A stretch of DNA of 64,000 bases from Bedellia somnulentella (GCA_963576735.1 OY755174.1:1674001-1738000); one strand, 5' to 3'; numbered from the stretch's first letter, positions 1 through 12,469 are shown. The notes: generated by a model from the letters alone, not told the origin. Numbers and translations: made by a program.

Positions 1-80
1 ATAATAAATGTTTTTGGTGACGGGTCTCCAACCACATCGATCGCCCAAAAGTCACTTAAAAAGCCCCTATACCCTAATAT
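1..80 (-). mobile_element. S1 fragment cut by window edge
   Basis: GTGACGGGTCTCCAACCAC to AGCCCCTATACCC; truncated at its 5' side and by the window start. Confidence 0.7.
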
Positions 81-752
81 TTGATTGTGTTTGTAATTTA
101 AAGGTCATTCTACGTCATCGGTAAAATCAAACAAATTAAATAGCCTGACCACAAAATATAACTATGCATTAAGTAAAAGCTATATTAAAAAAGTAAGGCC
201 TCGACCCTTAAAATTAGGAAACTCGTTATCCATATTTCCGCCTACCTCATGTTACCCTACACTGCAATTTACATTGTATCGGATGAATGAAACAGATTTT
301 CCATGAAAAATATCTGGACAAAGAATTCATAGAATGTCAGAGAACTTATTTATTCTAGGGTTGACATCTCGGCAGGGTTAAGGCAACGTCGAAATTATTC
401 ATACAATGTATTAAGCCCTAAGCCCTGGATTTATTTGATACACCGGGTTCGCTAACAAAAGACCTTTAAACCACTCGCTACAGAACAAAAATTATGAATA
501 TTTAAATGGAATTAAGCTCAAACTTTTACGTATTTGATATTTAAAGTTCAAAAGGCTTGCAGGGGTCCAGCAAAGTCTAAGGTAACTTTTTTTTTAATTG
601 ATAATCGCAAAATTTTACTAGTTTGTAGTATAGGTGGATATATTTTTGTTCACTCTGAAAGACTTCATAAATGCATCATATAGATTCTTATGTTATTTAA
701 AAAAAAAAAGTTAATTTTAGTGGTGTAAACACAATGAAGAATTTGTAAATAT
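81..752. other. anonymous AT-rich sequence
   Basis: No gene, repeat unit or structured element recognised. Confidence 0.5.
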
Positions 753-761
753 TATAATTAA

Positions 762-1010
762 TACATACATACATACATATAATCACGGCTGTAAATCCCT
801 AGAAGGGGTAGCCAGAGCTAAGGAATTATAAATTCCTCAGCCAATTTTGGAAGTTGAGTGGTGAAAAGATGGTCAAAATAAAGTTTTTGGTGATGGGTCT
901 CCAACCGCATCGCCCAAAAATCCAATAAAATGCCCCAATACCCTTAGTCGCCTCTTACGACACCCGTGGGTAGAAAGGGGTAGCGACATTCTAAGCCGGC
1001 ACTACACGGC
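762..1010 (-). mobile_element. S1, full length
   Basis: CATA tail to GCCGGCACTACACGGC; TATAATTAA flanks both ends as a probable target duplication. Confidence 0.8.
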
Positions 1011-1092
1011 AAATATAATTAATTCAAAGTATAATGTAATCGCACTTGGTTCTACCTGTAAAGATTATAAAATTGAATAAATAAAATTATAT

Positions 1093-1240
1093 AGGCCTGC
1101 CCCCTATCACGTGAGTACACTGTACATGCAAAACGTGGGTACTCTGAACACCAGGTGACAAAGTCACGTGATGTTCTGAAGTATTAGTTCCTCTGCCAAT
1201 CCCTTCGGGGATATTCGGCGTGAACGTTTATGTTATGTTA
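1093..1240 (+). mobile_element. S2 SINE 3' half
   Basis: AGGCCTGCCCCCTATCACGT through GGCGTGAACGTTTATG plus TTATG tail; 5'-truncated. Confidence 0.7.
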
Positions 1241-1261
1241 AATAAAATTAATATTATAATC

Positions 1262-1420
1262 TTGGTAGCTCAGTTGCACAAGCATCGCTTCTTATGCAGA
1301 GAGTTGTGGGTTCCAATCTGAATGAGGTGCAGACCAATAAAGCTTTTGAATGGCTTATATGTGGTTTGTTCATCATAGTTTTTAAGAAGAATGGTATTGA
1401 TATAACCGTCCATTTTGTCA
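1262..1420 (+). mobile_element. tRNA-derived SINE, unassigned
   Basis: TAGCTCAGTTG (A box) and GTGGGTTCCAATC (B box) about 40 bases apart, followed by about 90 bases of AT-rich body. No acceptor stem, so not a tRNA gene. Confidence 0.45.
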
Positions 1421-1895
1421 CTTAAACATAAATGCCTGCAAAAAATTCGGAGCGCAATATCATTCTTATTGAAAATATTTGACTATTATAGCTACTCTTC
1501 TATTTTCTTATTTATGCCATACATTAATTATTGAAACAGATGTTCAAAATAGCCTTAAAAATCAATTAGATTTCCCGCTGTGTTCCGATGTGTAAGAAAA
1601 ATAAAACACAAAAGCAGGAAAATTTCATCTGTAAGAATATTTATTTGAAATCCGAGTGTCAATATTAATTATAAATTTCTCAAGCCACGCAGTTAGTAAG
1701 TAGCAGCTCAGTTATTTCTATCTAAAGGCAAATTTAGAGACTGTCGAAACATTTCTGACAAAGTTGGAGTGCGCTCGGAGATGGGACGCTTACTGAAACA
1801 TAAGTACTGCTAATTAATTTCTGAATGTATTTTTAGTATGAGACCAACGTCTTGACACCTATTCTCATACGTTTTTTTTAAATAAATTAACCAAT
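1421..1895. other. anonymous AT-rich sequence
   Basis: No gene or repeat recognised. Confidence 0.5.
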
Positions 1896-2078
1896 ACAAA
1901 CATACACATACTCACGGCTATAATTCCCTAGAAGGGGTAGCCAGAGCTTAGGAATTATAAATTCCTCAGCCACCGCGTCGTCCAAAAATCCAATAAAAAG
2001 CCCCAATACCCTTAGTCGCCTCTTACGACACCCGTGGGTAGAAAGGGATAGCGACATTCTAAGCCGGCACTACACGGC
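1896..2078 (-). mobile_element. S1 with internal deletion
   Basis: About 70 bases between CCTCAGCCAC and CGTCGTCCAAAAATCC are missing; both ends are intact. Confidence 0.75.
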
Positions 2079-2299
2079 CCATTCGATTAAGTTATCGACA
2101 ATTCAATAACCAATACATTATAATATAAGAATACTTTTATAATGTTAATTTACGTTTTAATAGGCTTCGATTATGATTATTACTATTTGTTCTTCTCGCT
2201 CTATAAATCATACGTCTTCGTGGTGGTCCTAGCTACAAACCATAGAGAAATAATAACTACTATGCGGGTACATACTTACTTATCATATCTCTATGATTC

Positions 2300-2362
2300 A
2301 AATAGATACTCAAGCAATATAGTTCCCATTGCGGTAGTCAAAGACTTCCGATCGCCACGTTG
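2300..2362 (-). mobile_element. old LINE-K 3' end (weak)
   Basis: On the minus strand, ACGTGGCGATCGGAAGTCTT ... CAATGGGAAC ... TTGAGTAT matches the LINE-K end at about three quarters of positions and would encode TWRSEVFDYRNGN. It lies within a 156-codon plus-strand open frame that I do not accept as a gene. Confidence 0.35.
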
Positions 2363-2690
2363 CGAACCAATAATACCATCTAACATAATCCAGATGCTCC
2401 ATTTGAATAACCTACGTAACCATACCTTCAATATTTATCACGTCATCTTAACCACCATACCAAGAAACATTCTAAATGGAACAATATCAGAATCGGTCCC
2501 GTTTCCAGTAAATGTTAGTCGGTACTGCGACGACGATGTTAAGAACTTGATCGCGGACGGCTCCATTGTAAGCGCGTGCGTTCAACTTGCCGAATTTGTT
2601 AAACTTAAATAATCAACAGCTTGCTTATCAACCGTAGTTCCTTAACTTTTTGAATATTAAGTAGAGATGCAGGTGTTACACATTACATAG

Positions 2691-2927
2691 TACATACATA
2701 AACTCACGGCTGTAAATACCTAGAAGGGGTAGCCAGAGCTAAGGAATTATAAATTCCTCAGCCACTTTTAGAAATCGAGTGGGGAAAAGATGGTGAATTT
2801 AAAGTTGTTGCTGATGGGTCTGTATCGCCCAAAAATCAATTAAAAAGCCCTAATACCCTTAGTAGCTTCTTACGTACACCCATGGGAAGCAATGAGGTAG
2901 TCCTATTCTAAGCCGACAATACACAGC
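2691..2927 (-). mobile_element. S1, full length, diverged
   Basis: Carries ACTCACGGCTGTAAATACC and ends CGACAATACACAGC; the interior has several small deletions. Confidence 0.7.
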
Positions 2928-5525
2928 AAATGATAGTATTGTTAGAATTATATCTCTATGCCTGATTCTATGTTCATTTAAACTTTAACATATAGATACT
3001 TTCCCAGCAATAGATGTCCCATAAACATTCCCAGAATCTAGATTAATACACTGGTGCATTATTTTTCATGTCGTCCGTACAAGCCAGCTTTTCAGAGCAT
3101 AACATGTAATGCATGAACAGTTTAGGAATTAAAATTGTAGTCAAACTTACTACCTGTAGTGACAAAATATCATAAATTATTAAAACATTTACAAAATATT
3201 GTGTTTACCATTTATAAGTTAATTCCACCGCAGACAGAGGCTTATTTTGGAAACAATTAATTTAATATATCCGAAAGACCATTAGGATCACCTCGTAATT
3301 TAAACTTGTAAATTATTCAAACACAAAAGGAATGTTTGAAAGCAAGTTCAAATAACAGCTGTTATTACATACTCAAATTATGCCAAGTAGGTCGATTTCA
3401 TGAATAAAATAGTAGGAGTGTTGTCTCGGCTGTAAAGTGTACGGAGAACGTAGCCCTTTCGCATTTTCATTTCACTCATTGTACAGTCGATCTTTGTATT
3501 ATTGATAGGATTATTTGTTTTATGTATGATTCGATTGACTATAGTGTAGTCTATAAAAGTATTGTAAATATTTGTAGTTGTAAAAGTTAGTAGCATTGTG
3601 ATTTTTTTCAATCTATTTGTTTTGTTATTTTTATGTCATTTTATTTTAGTAAGCAATTTACGCATCTACCTTTTGTTTTAACATAATAACGGTGTAAAGT
3701 ATTTGTGCGTACAGTAGCAATTATAGGTAGCTTTTATTGTTTTGTACACAATTTATGAATGTATCACAAAAAACAGCCCTCCGTAACTAGCGTTTTCTGC
3801 TGGTTAATGTAATTGCATATGATATGAAATCAAATAGTGTTATGAAAATTAATTATTTAGTTCAGTAATTAAAAGGCTATCCAAAAAGGCACGCGCTCTA
3901 CTCATATTTATCTTGTCTAGGTATTTTTAATTGGAAAAAGTTCAAGTTAAGTTATCGAGTAGTGAAATACTGTAGTGAAAACACAGTTAAAAATAATTAC
4001 TATTGGCCAAATTGCGCATACAGTCGGTTAAAAAAGGGCATCCCAATTTTTCTAAACTACTGTATAAGATTTCCAAATCCAATTTTCCAAATTGGAGTGC
4101 AGATTTTGATACAATTTTCAAACAGGACTGCATTTACGCTAGTTTATTTATTGGCAGTTCTAAGTTGGGAGGCGGCCAACTACCGTATATCGTCAGATGG
4201 ACACAGCCAAAATAATAGTTACTACGCAGCCGATACCGGACCAATGAAATACGAGTACAGACATGAATTGTCATTACGTTCTATTGGAGTCGATTCAATC
4301 GTCTTGTTATTGGAATCGTTGTGATTCGATTGATGTGGATTCGTATGTCCGAATGACTTCGATGGTTGTTAGTTGGACTTATGGATATCGGAAAGTAGTT
4401 TGTCTTGTGATTTGGAAGTGAGAGTCGCTGCCCTGTAAAAAAGAAACGTAATTTAAAAAAAGAATGTAAACATTTGTTCAAATTATAAGTTGACAATTAC
4501 TTAAAAAGCTTACGTAACACACGTGTTGGCGCGAGTTCAAACCCTGAGTCAGGCCTACACTAATCCGTTTTTTCTTAATGACCCATATTCAACGTGATAT
4601 TCAGAAGTATTAGTTCCTCTACCTCCCCTTTGAGGATACATGGCGTAAACATTGAGTTTCAGTATTTCAGTTGAGTATTACTCAACCATGCTATCTTCAT
4701 TAGCTTGCAACGAAATAAATAAGAAAACTCTTTTCATCTCTCCGCTGATAACATTAATTAAATTATTCCTAGTTTAAACTTTGCCTTTACACTTCCCCCA
4801 GGCGCTGAGCTTTGTCGGTCTGTCCACGGGATAAGCTGTGTGGCTGCTGTTAATACTAGATAACAGTTACAAAGCTGAAGAAGGGGTAGGATTGTTCATG
4901 AAATGCCTGAAATCTCTGTGTTTAAGTGTATTTTATTCAATGTGTGTGTGTGATTAAAAAGAGTATTATTTGGATAAAGTGTGAAAAAATACGATGTAAT
5001 TATTATTTCATCTACAATTTGGTAGGTAAAGATTAACGTGATATTGAATACAATACCATGTCGAATTATTAAGTTCTCAAATATTATTTCCTTAATATTA
5101 AATCATAAAATTAAAAAAAAAATGCAATTAAATTCGGCATTGGTTTTTTTTCAAAAGCATACGTTTTGCAGGTCATTGATAAAATAACGAGAAAAATTGC
5201 TTCATTTAATTAAAGTTTCTTATAATGTAATTTGAGATCACAATTTCTAAGAAGGGTTTGCAATTAGTAACATTTTTATTTAAAAAATCGTGAAATTTTC
5301 GCCACTAAAGTTGAGTACTTTAAAAACTCATTAATTGTTAATTAGATATTGAAAATGAAAAATATTAAAATTGGGCGATCTTACCAATTAAGTTGATTTT
5401 TTCCAGTCTACCATTATATTAAATAGTGTATTAAAAATAAGAGAAAAATATTTATTAACTTGTTCCGTAAAAAAGAGAGTTGAAACTGCTCTTAGAAAAG
5501 GTAAAGATAATTCTTCTTTCTATCA
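2928..5525. other. intergenic, mostly anonymous
   Basis: Apart from the old S2 fragment (4520-4650) nothing is assigned. A 120-codon open frame (3962-4324) has a hydrophobic stretch like a signal anchor (TAFTLVYLLAVLSW), but it lacks a supported donor or homologue. Confidence 0.4.
4520..4650 (+). mobile_element. S2 SINE, old and internally deleted
   Basis: Head GAGTTCAAACCCTGAGTC, CAGGCCTACACTAATCC, then CAGAAGTATTAGTTCCTCT and GGCGTAAACATT. The middle is lost. Confidence 0.5.
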
Positions 5526-5773
5526 ACATACATACATACATATAGTCACGGCTATAAATCCCTAGATGGGGTAGCCAGAACTAAGGAATTAGAAATTCCT
5601 CAGCCACTTTTGGAAAGTTAAGTGGGGAAAAGATGGTAAAATAAAGGTTATTGGTGATGGGTCTCCAGCCTCATCGCCCAGAAATCCCTAAAAGCTCCAA
5701 TACCGTTAGTCGCCTCTTACGTACACCCACCGGAAAAATGGGGTAGTGCTATTCTAAGCCGACACTACACAGC
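5526..5773 (-). mobile_element. S1, full length
   Basis: CATACATATAGTCACGGC to CCGACACTACACAGC. TCTTTCTATCAA lies just before it and again about 35 bases after it, a possible target duplication. Confidence 0.8.
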
Positions 5774-5956
5774 TAATAAGTAAAGTAAGTAATCTTTCTA
5801 TCAAATCGTTTTAATTCATTGAATGTTCAAACCGTAATTCTTTCTAAGCTACGCATGTTCATCATTTGAAGACCTTTATCAATATAAAGCATGCCTGAAC
5901 CCTCCAACTGAGAGAGAGAGATATTCCAACGAACCTTTGTTTATTAGTCGGTATGA

Positions 5957-6097
5957 GGACTAGCACAAGCGTTATCTTATCGTAAATCTGGCGGTTAGAA
6001 TGAGATAAAAGCATACGATACTATGTTAGTGCGAAAGAGATGGCTGTTTTATGCAACGCGATAACTAGTTAAAAGGTCGGTTGTGCTTGCTGGGCTG
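5957..6097 (-). mobile_element. M1 MITE, third copy, inverted and diverged
   Basis: Reverse orientation; ends CTAGCACAAGCG and TTGTGCTTGCTGGGCTG. It shares AACTAGTTATCGCG and CAGCCATCTCTT (on the minus strand) with the other copies but is more diverged, so it is an older insertion. Confidence 0.6.
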
Positions 6098-8573
6098 AAG
6101 GGGTTAAGTTTGCCTTTGAATTATTGAATAGAAGAGAGTACTCTTTTTTGTATTTTAGCTACTTCAATATTATGATAGCCAATACTAGATACTGATAAGG
6201 GTTGAAATTGATGTTTGTGATTATTAATGTTTTTTTTTTATCTTTTTCAGGTAACGAATTCAACATGCTAAACACTAATCGCAAAATCGGTGAAGATTGA
6301 GTAAGAACCTGAAATACTATTTCGCGCAATAGATCTGACCACTCTCTATGTTGACGATTAAAGTGAATAGATTCAACTTTAATGCAAATAAAGACAATTT
6401 CTAGAGTAAAATACAGAACGCTAATTATGTGTTATTTCAGAAGACGACTATATAAATTATCTTTCAAAATAGTATACAAATAACATACATACATACATAC
6501 ATACATATACTCACGGCTATAAATCCCTTAACGGGGTAGCCAGAGCTTTGGAATGAGAAATTCCTCAGCCACTTTTGGAAGTTGATTGGGGAAAAGATGG
6601 TAATAATAAATGTTTTTGGTGACAGGTCTCCAACCACATCGCCCAAAAGTCACTTAAAAAGCCCCTATACCCTTAGTCGCCTCTTACGATCACCCACGGG
6701 TAGAAATGGGATAGTGTTATTCTAAGCCGACACTACAGGGCAAATAAAGAGTAGTAAAATCGTATTAAATTGTTTAATCTGGAGAAGTAGGAGATATTTG
6801 ATAGGTTTTGATATCTTATAAGCATCCTTAGTTGACGAATATAGTGGTAGGGAAGGCCTGGATGCTAAATTTGCAGTTGCTCGAGCATCGTAGACACCTA
6901 TTGGATTTGATAGTTTTATGTTCCAAAATTAAAAAAAGTATATCACAAGTTTTTATTTTAGTGGGGGAGAGAGCGTGTGTAAACATTTAAATAATATAAA
7001 AAAAATTAGTTGTAGAGAAATACTCGTTCGCGTCAGCCATTAACAGTATAAATGCGATATTTTTTAGCCATTATATATTAATTTGATGATTAATGTAAGG
7101 GTTATCGTTATTCTGGCCATTTTAAAGCAAATTTAACAAAAATGTTCAGACTTCACACCAACACAAATATTACGCCTAAACACCATCGCGGGAACATTGC
7201 CGTCACCCGCATCACGCACTTGAAGATTCTTTATCATCTAATTTGTTAACGTCACGCCCAAATCGTCAGATTGTCCAGATACACTCTCTTCTAAATGTAA
7301 TTAACCTACCTTTACTTAATCTGACGCGTTCGAGTTTTTAGGAGGATTTTTTTTTAATAATCTGACGGATTCCCCTCAGTATACCCCGCTATATGAAGGG
7401 TGCATACTCGGTAAACGTACATTAAAAGGTACAAGGATTCTTCCTGTACAATAATCTGATATGCTCGAGTCACTTCAAAATCCCCGCTTCGCCTCCCCTA
7501 CTATAGTGTTAAATTTATTATAATTAAAAATATAACTCTTTATATTTCCTTGAAAAATATCTTTCACAAAGTAAAAACGGTATTACCGTTCGTTGGCGAA
7601 AACCTGTAAATTTAATATTCTTTTCAGTAAATAATCGTGTTTTTGACAAAGAAGGTTGTAATTATAATTTATTAGTCTACGGATTAGGCACGGAGGCTTT
7701 CGCGACGCTCCGATCTTAAAAAATACTCACAGAAGGCCATATATTTCCGGAGGAGAGATAAGGTGCTACAGTTTATATTCTTAAGGAAAAATTGCCCCCG
7801 GAACAAAATCTGTAAGAAGTTTCCGGTTTTCGACGAGCAATATAAGTAAAACAGTCATAAGAAATATTAAAATACGAATATTTGATCGACTTCGAAAAAA
7901 CATTTATAAGGTAGAACTTCAGATTTAAGAATGAAAATCAATGTAAGAAATTTTAAGAAAGACTTTAAATTTGTATGGTATCTTTTCATCAAATCACCTA
8001 ACACGGACCGCTTAATCAGTAGAACTGCATCTAGCTTTTTAACCGACTTCAAAAAAAGGAGTGTTCACAATTCAACCGTATATGTTTTAAGGCTAAGTGA
8101 ACAATAGCAGATTCTTCGGTAAGTCGATGCCGAGTATAGTATACCAGCTCTTAAATGTTCCCTTCGTTATCTGCCATAGATGACTTAAGTAAATAGAGCG
8201 AAAACCAATCGTAGGTCTGTGCAGAAATTGCTGAATAAATTCCACAAAAATCTAAATATCAAAATACGTTGCCCCTACACTGATTGGTTGATTAAATTTT
8301 CTCACTTTTGTTGGCCATACATTTACTTCGTTTAAGTCAATGATAAACTGAAACTTACGCTTTACCACTTACGTTACATTCTTCGTTTCTACTCTATTTA
8401 GCTAAGTTCTCTATGTTATCTGCTAACCCTATTAACCACACTGGCTCTATACACATATCATTCAAAACTCAACACTTATCAAATTTTTCTTAGTCCCAAA
8501 CCATTTTAACATTTAAATTGCATACAATCTTTTTGGTGAAGAAAAGTCGATGCGTATTGCATTCCATAAAGTC
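6098..8573. other. intergenic, mostly anonymous
   Basis: Holds an S1 copy (6483-6741). A good acceptor-like tract (TTTATCTTTTTCAG) ends at 6250 and is followed by 16 open codons and a stop. AACCGACTTCAAAAAAAGGA at 8039 is a motif common near insect non-LTR ends. Confidence 0.4.
6483..6741 (-). mobile_element. S1, full length
   Basis: Long CATA tail (6483-6507). Belongs with the copies at 14968 and 25670, which share CTTAACGGGG/CTTAGCGGGG and TTGATTGGGG: a subfamily. Confidence 0.8.
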
Positions 8574-8683
8574 CATCTTTTCCCCACTAAACTTTCCAAA
8601 AGTGGCTGAGGAATTTCTAATTCCTTAGCTCTGGCTACCCCTTATATGGATTTATAGCCGTAAGTATATGTATGTATGTATGT
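8574..8683 (+). mobile_element. S1 3' half
   Basis: Begins at CATCTTTTCCCCAC; tail TATGTATGTATG present; 5'-truncated. Confidence 0.75.
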
Positions 8684-9078
8684 AAAGTCCATATCTACGT
8701 CATCTTTTTGGCAGTTTTCACCAAAAGACTGCACGATTCAATGTAAATGTTTTTATGAGTATTTTTTTCTTCAAATATTGTAACTGAAAGTGCTACAGAA
8801 TAATAAAAATTATGCTACCATCTTTTGCAAAATTCATTATCGTATATAATACATATCTCAAAAGCTTTTATCTAAGCATATCTAACAATATGTGAATGAC
8901 AAGATCACTCTTAGAATAGAGGTTATCACGGTATAAAGAATACAGTTTATTGTTTGATCCTAAGTCATAAAGTACATTATTATATTACTGAAGTCTTTGT
9001 GTCGCGACGACAATAGCGGTCTATAGCATTATATTCACTGTCGGGGTTTGAAAAAAGACATACTGTTAAATAAAATTT

Positions 9079-9326
9079 GCTGTGTAGTGTCGGCTTAAAA
9101 TAAACACTACCCCTTTTTTTCCGGTGGTTCTACGTAAGAGGCGACTAACGGTTATGGGCCTTTTAAGGAAATTTGGGCGATGAGGTTGGAGACCCATCAC
9201 CAACAACCTTTATTTTGCCATCTTTTCCCTACTCAACTTTACAAAAGTGGCTAAGGAACTTCTAGTTCCTTAGCTCTGGCTACCCCTCCTATGGATTTAT
9301 AGCCGTGAGTATATGTATGTATGTAT
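9079..9326 (+). mobile_element. S1, full length
   Basis: GCTGTGTAGTGTCGGC to TATGTATGTAT. Confidence 0.8.
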
Positions 9327-9397
9327 TAAATAAAAGTATGTGTCGTGATAGCTCAGAATAATACTATTGATGTACTAGTGGTTATATTTTGAACATT

Positions 9398-9563
9398 GCC
9401 TTGTAGTGCCGGCTTAGAAAGTCACTACTCCTTCCAACTATGGGTTTCGTAAGAGGCGACTAACGGTATAGGGCTTTTCAAGTGGTTTTTGGGCGATGCG
9501 GTTGGAAACCCATCACTAACGATACTTTATTTCTATCATCTTGTCCCCTATCAACTTCCAAAT
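9398..9563 (+). mobile_element. S1 5' part, interrupted by M2
   Basis: GCCTTGTAGTGCCGGC to CAACTTCCAAAT, where the M2 MITE begins. The matching 3' part is not clearly present beyond M2. Confidence 0.7.
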
Positions 9564-9797
9564 CGCTGCTTTCATATTATAGGGGCACAATTCAAAAAAC
9601 ATGATTGTTGGGAAAATGCGTTTAAAGAGTTTTGAGCCTCTGTATTTTCACAAAATCGGTCATAAATAAATTAAACTAATAATAACAAAATCATATAACT
9701 TTATAAGTGTATGTCCATTAAGCAGGAAATGTCCATATATTATTCAAACTCGAAGTCTCAATTTTTATAGATGTGCCCTTATAATATGAAAGCAGCG
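9564..9797. mobile_element. M2: MITE inserted in an S1 SINE
   Basis: 234 bp with 26-bp terminal inverted repeats starting CGCTGCTTTCATATTATA (one mismatch). AAAT occurs on both sides (9560-9563 and 9798-9801) as a probable target duplication. It interrupts an S1 copy. The interior is AT-rich and noncoding. Confidence 0.75.
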
Positions 9798-9802
9798 AAA
9801 TG

Positions 9803-10019
9803 TACATATACATACGGGGTAGGGGGAAGGAATTAGAAATTCCTCAGCCACTTTTGGAAAGTTTAGTGGGGAAAAGATGGTATAATAAAGGTTGTTCGTG
9901 ATGGGTCTTCAACCGCATCGCCCAATGTTCCCTTAAAAGCCTCAATACCGTTAGTCGCCTCTTACGTACACCCACCGGTAGAAATGGGGTAGCGCTATTC
10001 TAAGCCGGCGCTACACAGC
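9803..10019 (-). mobile_element. S1, partial
   Basis: Starts inside the element at ACGGGGTAGGGGG; ends GCCGGCGCTACACAGC. Confidence 0.7.
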
Positions 10020-10040
10020 TTAGGAGTATAGGCTTAGGTC

Positions 10041-10075
10041 TGAAGCTCTGGCTACCCCTTTTAGGGATTTATGCC
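10041..10075 (+). mobile_element. S1 scrap
   Basis: CTGAAGCTCTGGCTACCCC then AGGGATTTATGCC. Confidence 0.5.
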
Positions 10076-10534
10076 ATACAAAGTCAAAGCGAAGGTTGGA
10101 TGATGCAGTTGAAATGCAATCTGCAACGATCCTATAGGTGACTAGATGAATTGTTGTACCTATAATTCTACCTCCCCTCTGTTTGGAATTGTAACCGTGA
10201 GTTTAGCAAAATAGGCACGTAAATATGTAAGCGATTTCAATTACAAAATAAATGTTTAGAAATATTACTAAAACTACTCCTAACTAGCGTAAAAGGTAAT
10301 TACAAGAATAAGGTGGAGTATCACCAACCCTCTTTTAGTAGTTCTGAACATAGTATCATTTAATTATTTATTTTATTAATGGTGAGTGAGAACATAAGGA
10401 GTTAATCTAAATTATATTATAAATTAATTAAATTATGTGACAAACCTCGTATCACACGGGTTCATGGCTTAGCATTTTTTTTTAAGAAGTCTCTGGATGC
10501 CACGTGACAAAATATTGATGCGGAATTTACATCT
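10076..10534. other. anonymous AT-rich sequence
   Basis: Nothing recognised between the S1 scraps and the Helitron pair. Confidence 0.4.
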
Positions 10535-10654
10535 ATCTATACTTATAATAAATCTGTAGAGAGGTCAATTCTGTACATGAAATATATTTTCAAAATAACC
10601 ATCAGGTGGTGATTAGGGATCGATACTGATGCCAAAAATGCAATCAGTAAAATT

Positions 10655-10704
<50 letters not shown>

Positions 10705-11520
10705 GGTTTGTATGTTCCTTATGGAAACAAAAACTACTCGACGGATTTTAACGAAACTTGGTACAATTATTCTTTATACACCTGCGCAGGTTTTTGTATA
10801 CTTTCCAGCAGAGTAGTAAAGGGGAATTTTGGGAAATTTTGGGAAAACGGGAGAAGTTACTCCATTTTTTAAGCTTCCGTCGCGTGTGCAGCCTCAATGG
10901 TTAAACTTACATAGAAATCATGTGTGACGGAAATATTCTTCATAAAATTATCTAAAAAAAAAATTGCAGCAGTTTATGTCTATCTTTTACGGTTGACTCA
11001 CAATAACACGTGTAATTCCTGATAGCTTAGCAGTTCGGAACATTCTGATTATATTTGTTTACTCTTACGTTTGTAAACCTCTCACTCATCCCTAATTTCA
11101 AATAGTTTATATTATTACCTATTCAATAAAAAAAGAATCATAGAAATCGGTAGACAAACACCGAAATTATACATAAAAGAAGCCATCGCGTCCGTGATCA
11201 AAACCAAATCTTTACTAATTTACAATAACATACTAGATGGCGCCAGTAGTTGCATCCTACATGACGTAATGATTTATTTTTTAGATGTTATAAATACTTC
11301 ATAGCGTTTTATTCCAAAATTTGCTATTAAACGGAAATACTGAACCGTTCATCAAAGCGCATTTAAAATCACCAAACTACACTGTTTAGGGAGTGCTATA
11401 AATTTAATAAATTGAAAACATTGCGCTGCATTTCACAATGCTTTAGCAGTGACTGAAGAAAGAAACCTCAGATATTTAAAAAAACAACGCTACCCGTGCG
11501 AAGCTGGGACGATCCACTAG
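10535..11520 (+). mobile_element. non-autonomous Helitron-like element, copy 1
   Basis: About 985 bp from CTATACTTATAATAAATC to CGATCCACTAG, followed by T. The 3' end (GCTACCCGTGCGAAGC then CTAG) is of the type seen in lepidopteran Helitrons, which end in CTRR and carry no terminal inverted repeats. No Rep/helicase gene is present. A CTGT microsatellite lies at about 10657-10704. This copy keeps about 50 bp that copy 2 lacks near 11320-11370. Confidence 0.7.
10657..10704 (+). repeat. CTGT microsatellite in Helitron copy 1
   Basis: Uninterrupted tetranucleotide CTGT repeats ending in CTGTCGGTTTG. The matching tract in copy 2 is longer and has one interruption, so the array length has changed since duplication. 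Confidence 0.9.
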
Positions 11521-11650
11521 TACTTATAATAAATCTGTAGAGAGGTCAATTCTGTACATGAAATATATTTTCAAAATAACTATCAGGTGGTGATTAGGGA
11601 TCGATACTGATGCCAAAAATGCAATCAGTAAAATTTTTGTCTGTCTGTCG

Positions 11651-11701
<51 letters not shown>

Positions 11702-12469
11702 GGTTTGTATGTTCCTTATGGAAACAAAAACTACTCGACGGATTTTAACGAAACTTGGTACAATTATTCTCCATACTCCTGGGCAGGTTTTTGTATACTT
11801 TTCAGCAGAGTGGTAAAGGGGAATTTTGGGAAATTTTGGGAAAACGGGAGAAGTTACTCCATTTTTTAAGCTTCCGTCGCGTGCGCAGCCTTAATGGTTA
11901 AACTTACATAGAAATCATGTATTACGGAAATATTCTTCATAGAATTATCTAAAATAAAAATCTCAACAGTTTATGTCTATCTTTTACGGTTGACTCACAA
12001 TAACACGTGTAATTCCTAATAGCTTAGCAGTTCGGAACATTCTGATTGTATTTGTTTACTCTTACGTTTGTAAACCTCTCACTCATCCCTAATTTAAATA
12101 AGGTAACATTATTACCTATTCAATAAAAAAAGAATCATAGAAATCAGTAGAGAAACACCGAAATTATACATAAAATAAGCCATCGCGCCCGTGACCAAAA
12201 CCAAATCTTTACTAATTTACATATAACATACTAGATGGCGCCAGTAGTTGCATCCTATATCACGTAATGATTTATTTTTTAGATTGTTATAAATACTTCA
12301 AAGCGTTTTATTCAAAATCACCAAACTACACTGTTTAGGGAGTGCTATAAATTTAATAAATTGAAAATATTGCGCTGAATTTCACAATGCTTGAGCAGTG
12401 ACTGAAGAAAGAAACCTCAGATATTTAAAAAAACAACGCTACCCGTGCGAAGCTGGGACGATCCACTAG
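11521..12469 (+). mobile_element. non-autonomous Helitron-like element, copy 2 (head to tail)
   Basis: Begins directly at the CTAG of copy 1 (junction CCACTAGTACTTATAATA) and ends again in CGATCCACTAG followed by T. It is very similar to copy 1, with a longer CTGT tract (about 11638-11701) and an internal deletion of about 50 bp after GCGTTTTATTC. The first few bases of the 5' end seen in copy 1 are missing, as expected if the pair arose in one tandem event. Confidence 0.7.
11638..11703 (+). repeat. CTGT microsatellite in Helitron copy 2
   Basis: CTGT repeats with a single CGGT interruption near the start. A short open frame through this tract is a repeat artefact and not a gene. Confidence 0.9.

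Noticed and set aside
762..1010. CRISPR-like array from the many regularly repeated CATA/S1 units
   Set aside because: Copies are dispersed, in both orientations, and about 250 bp long; this is a eukaryotic SINE family.
2142..2612. 156-codon plus-strand open frame
   Set aside because: No recognisable domain, no promoter or splice context, and the opposite strand shows a decayed LINE-K 3' end. Long chance frames occur in AT-rich DNA.
3962..4324. 120-codon frame with a hydrophobic stretch, possible secreted first exon
   Set aside because: A signal-like segment is internal, no good donor lies before the stop, and an overlapping frame is equally open.
11610..11816. Open frame with repeated CLSV residues
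   Set aside because: It is the translation of the CTGT microsatellite inside the Helitron.
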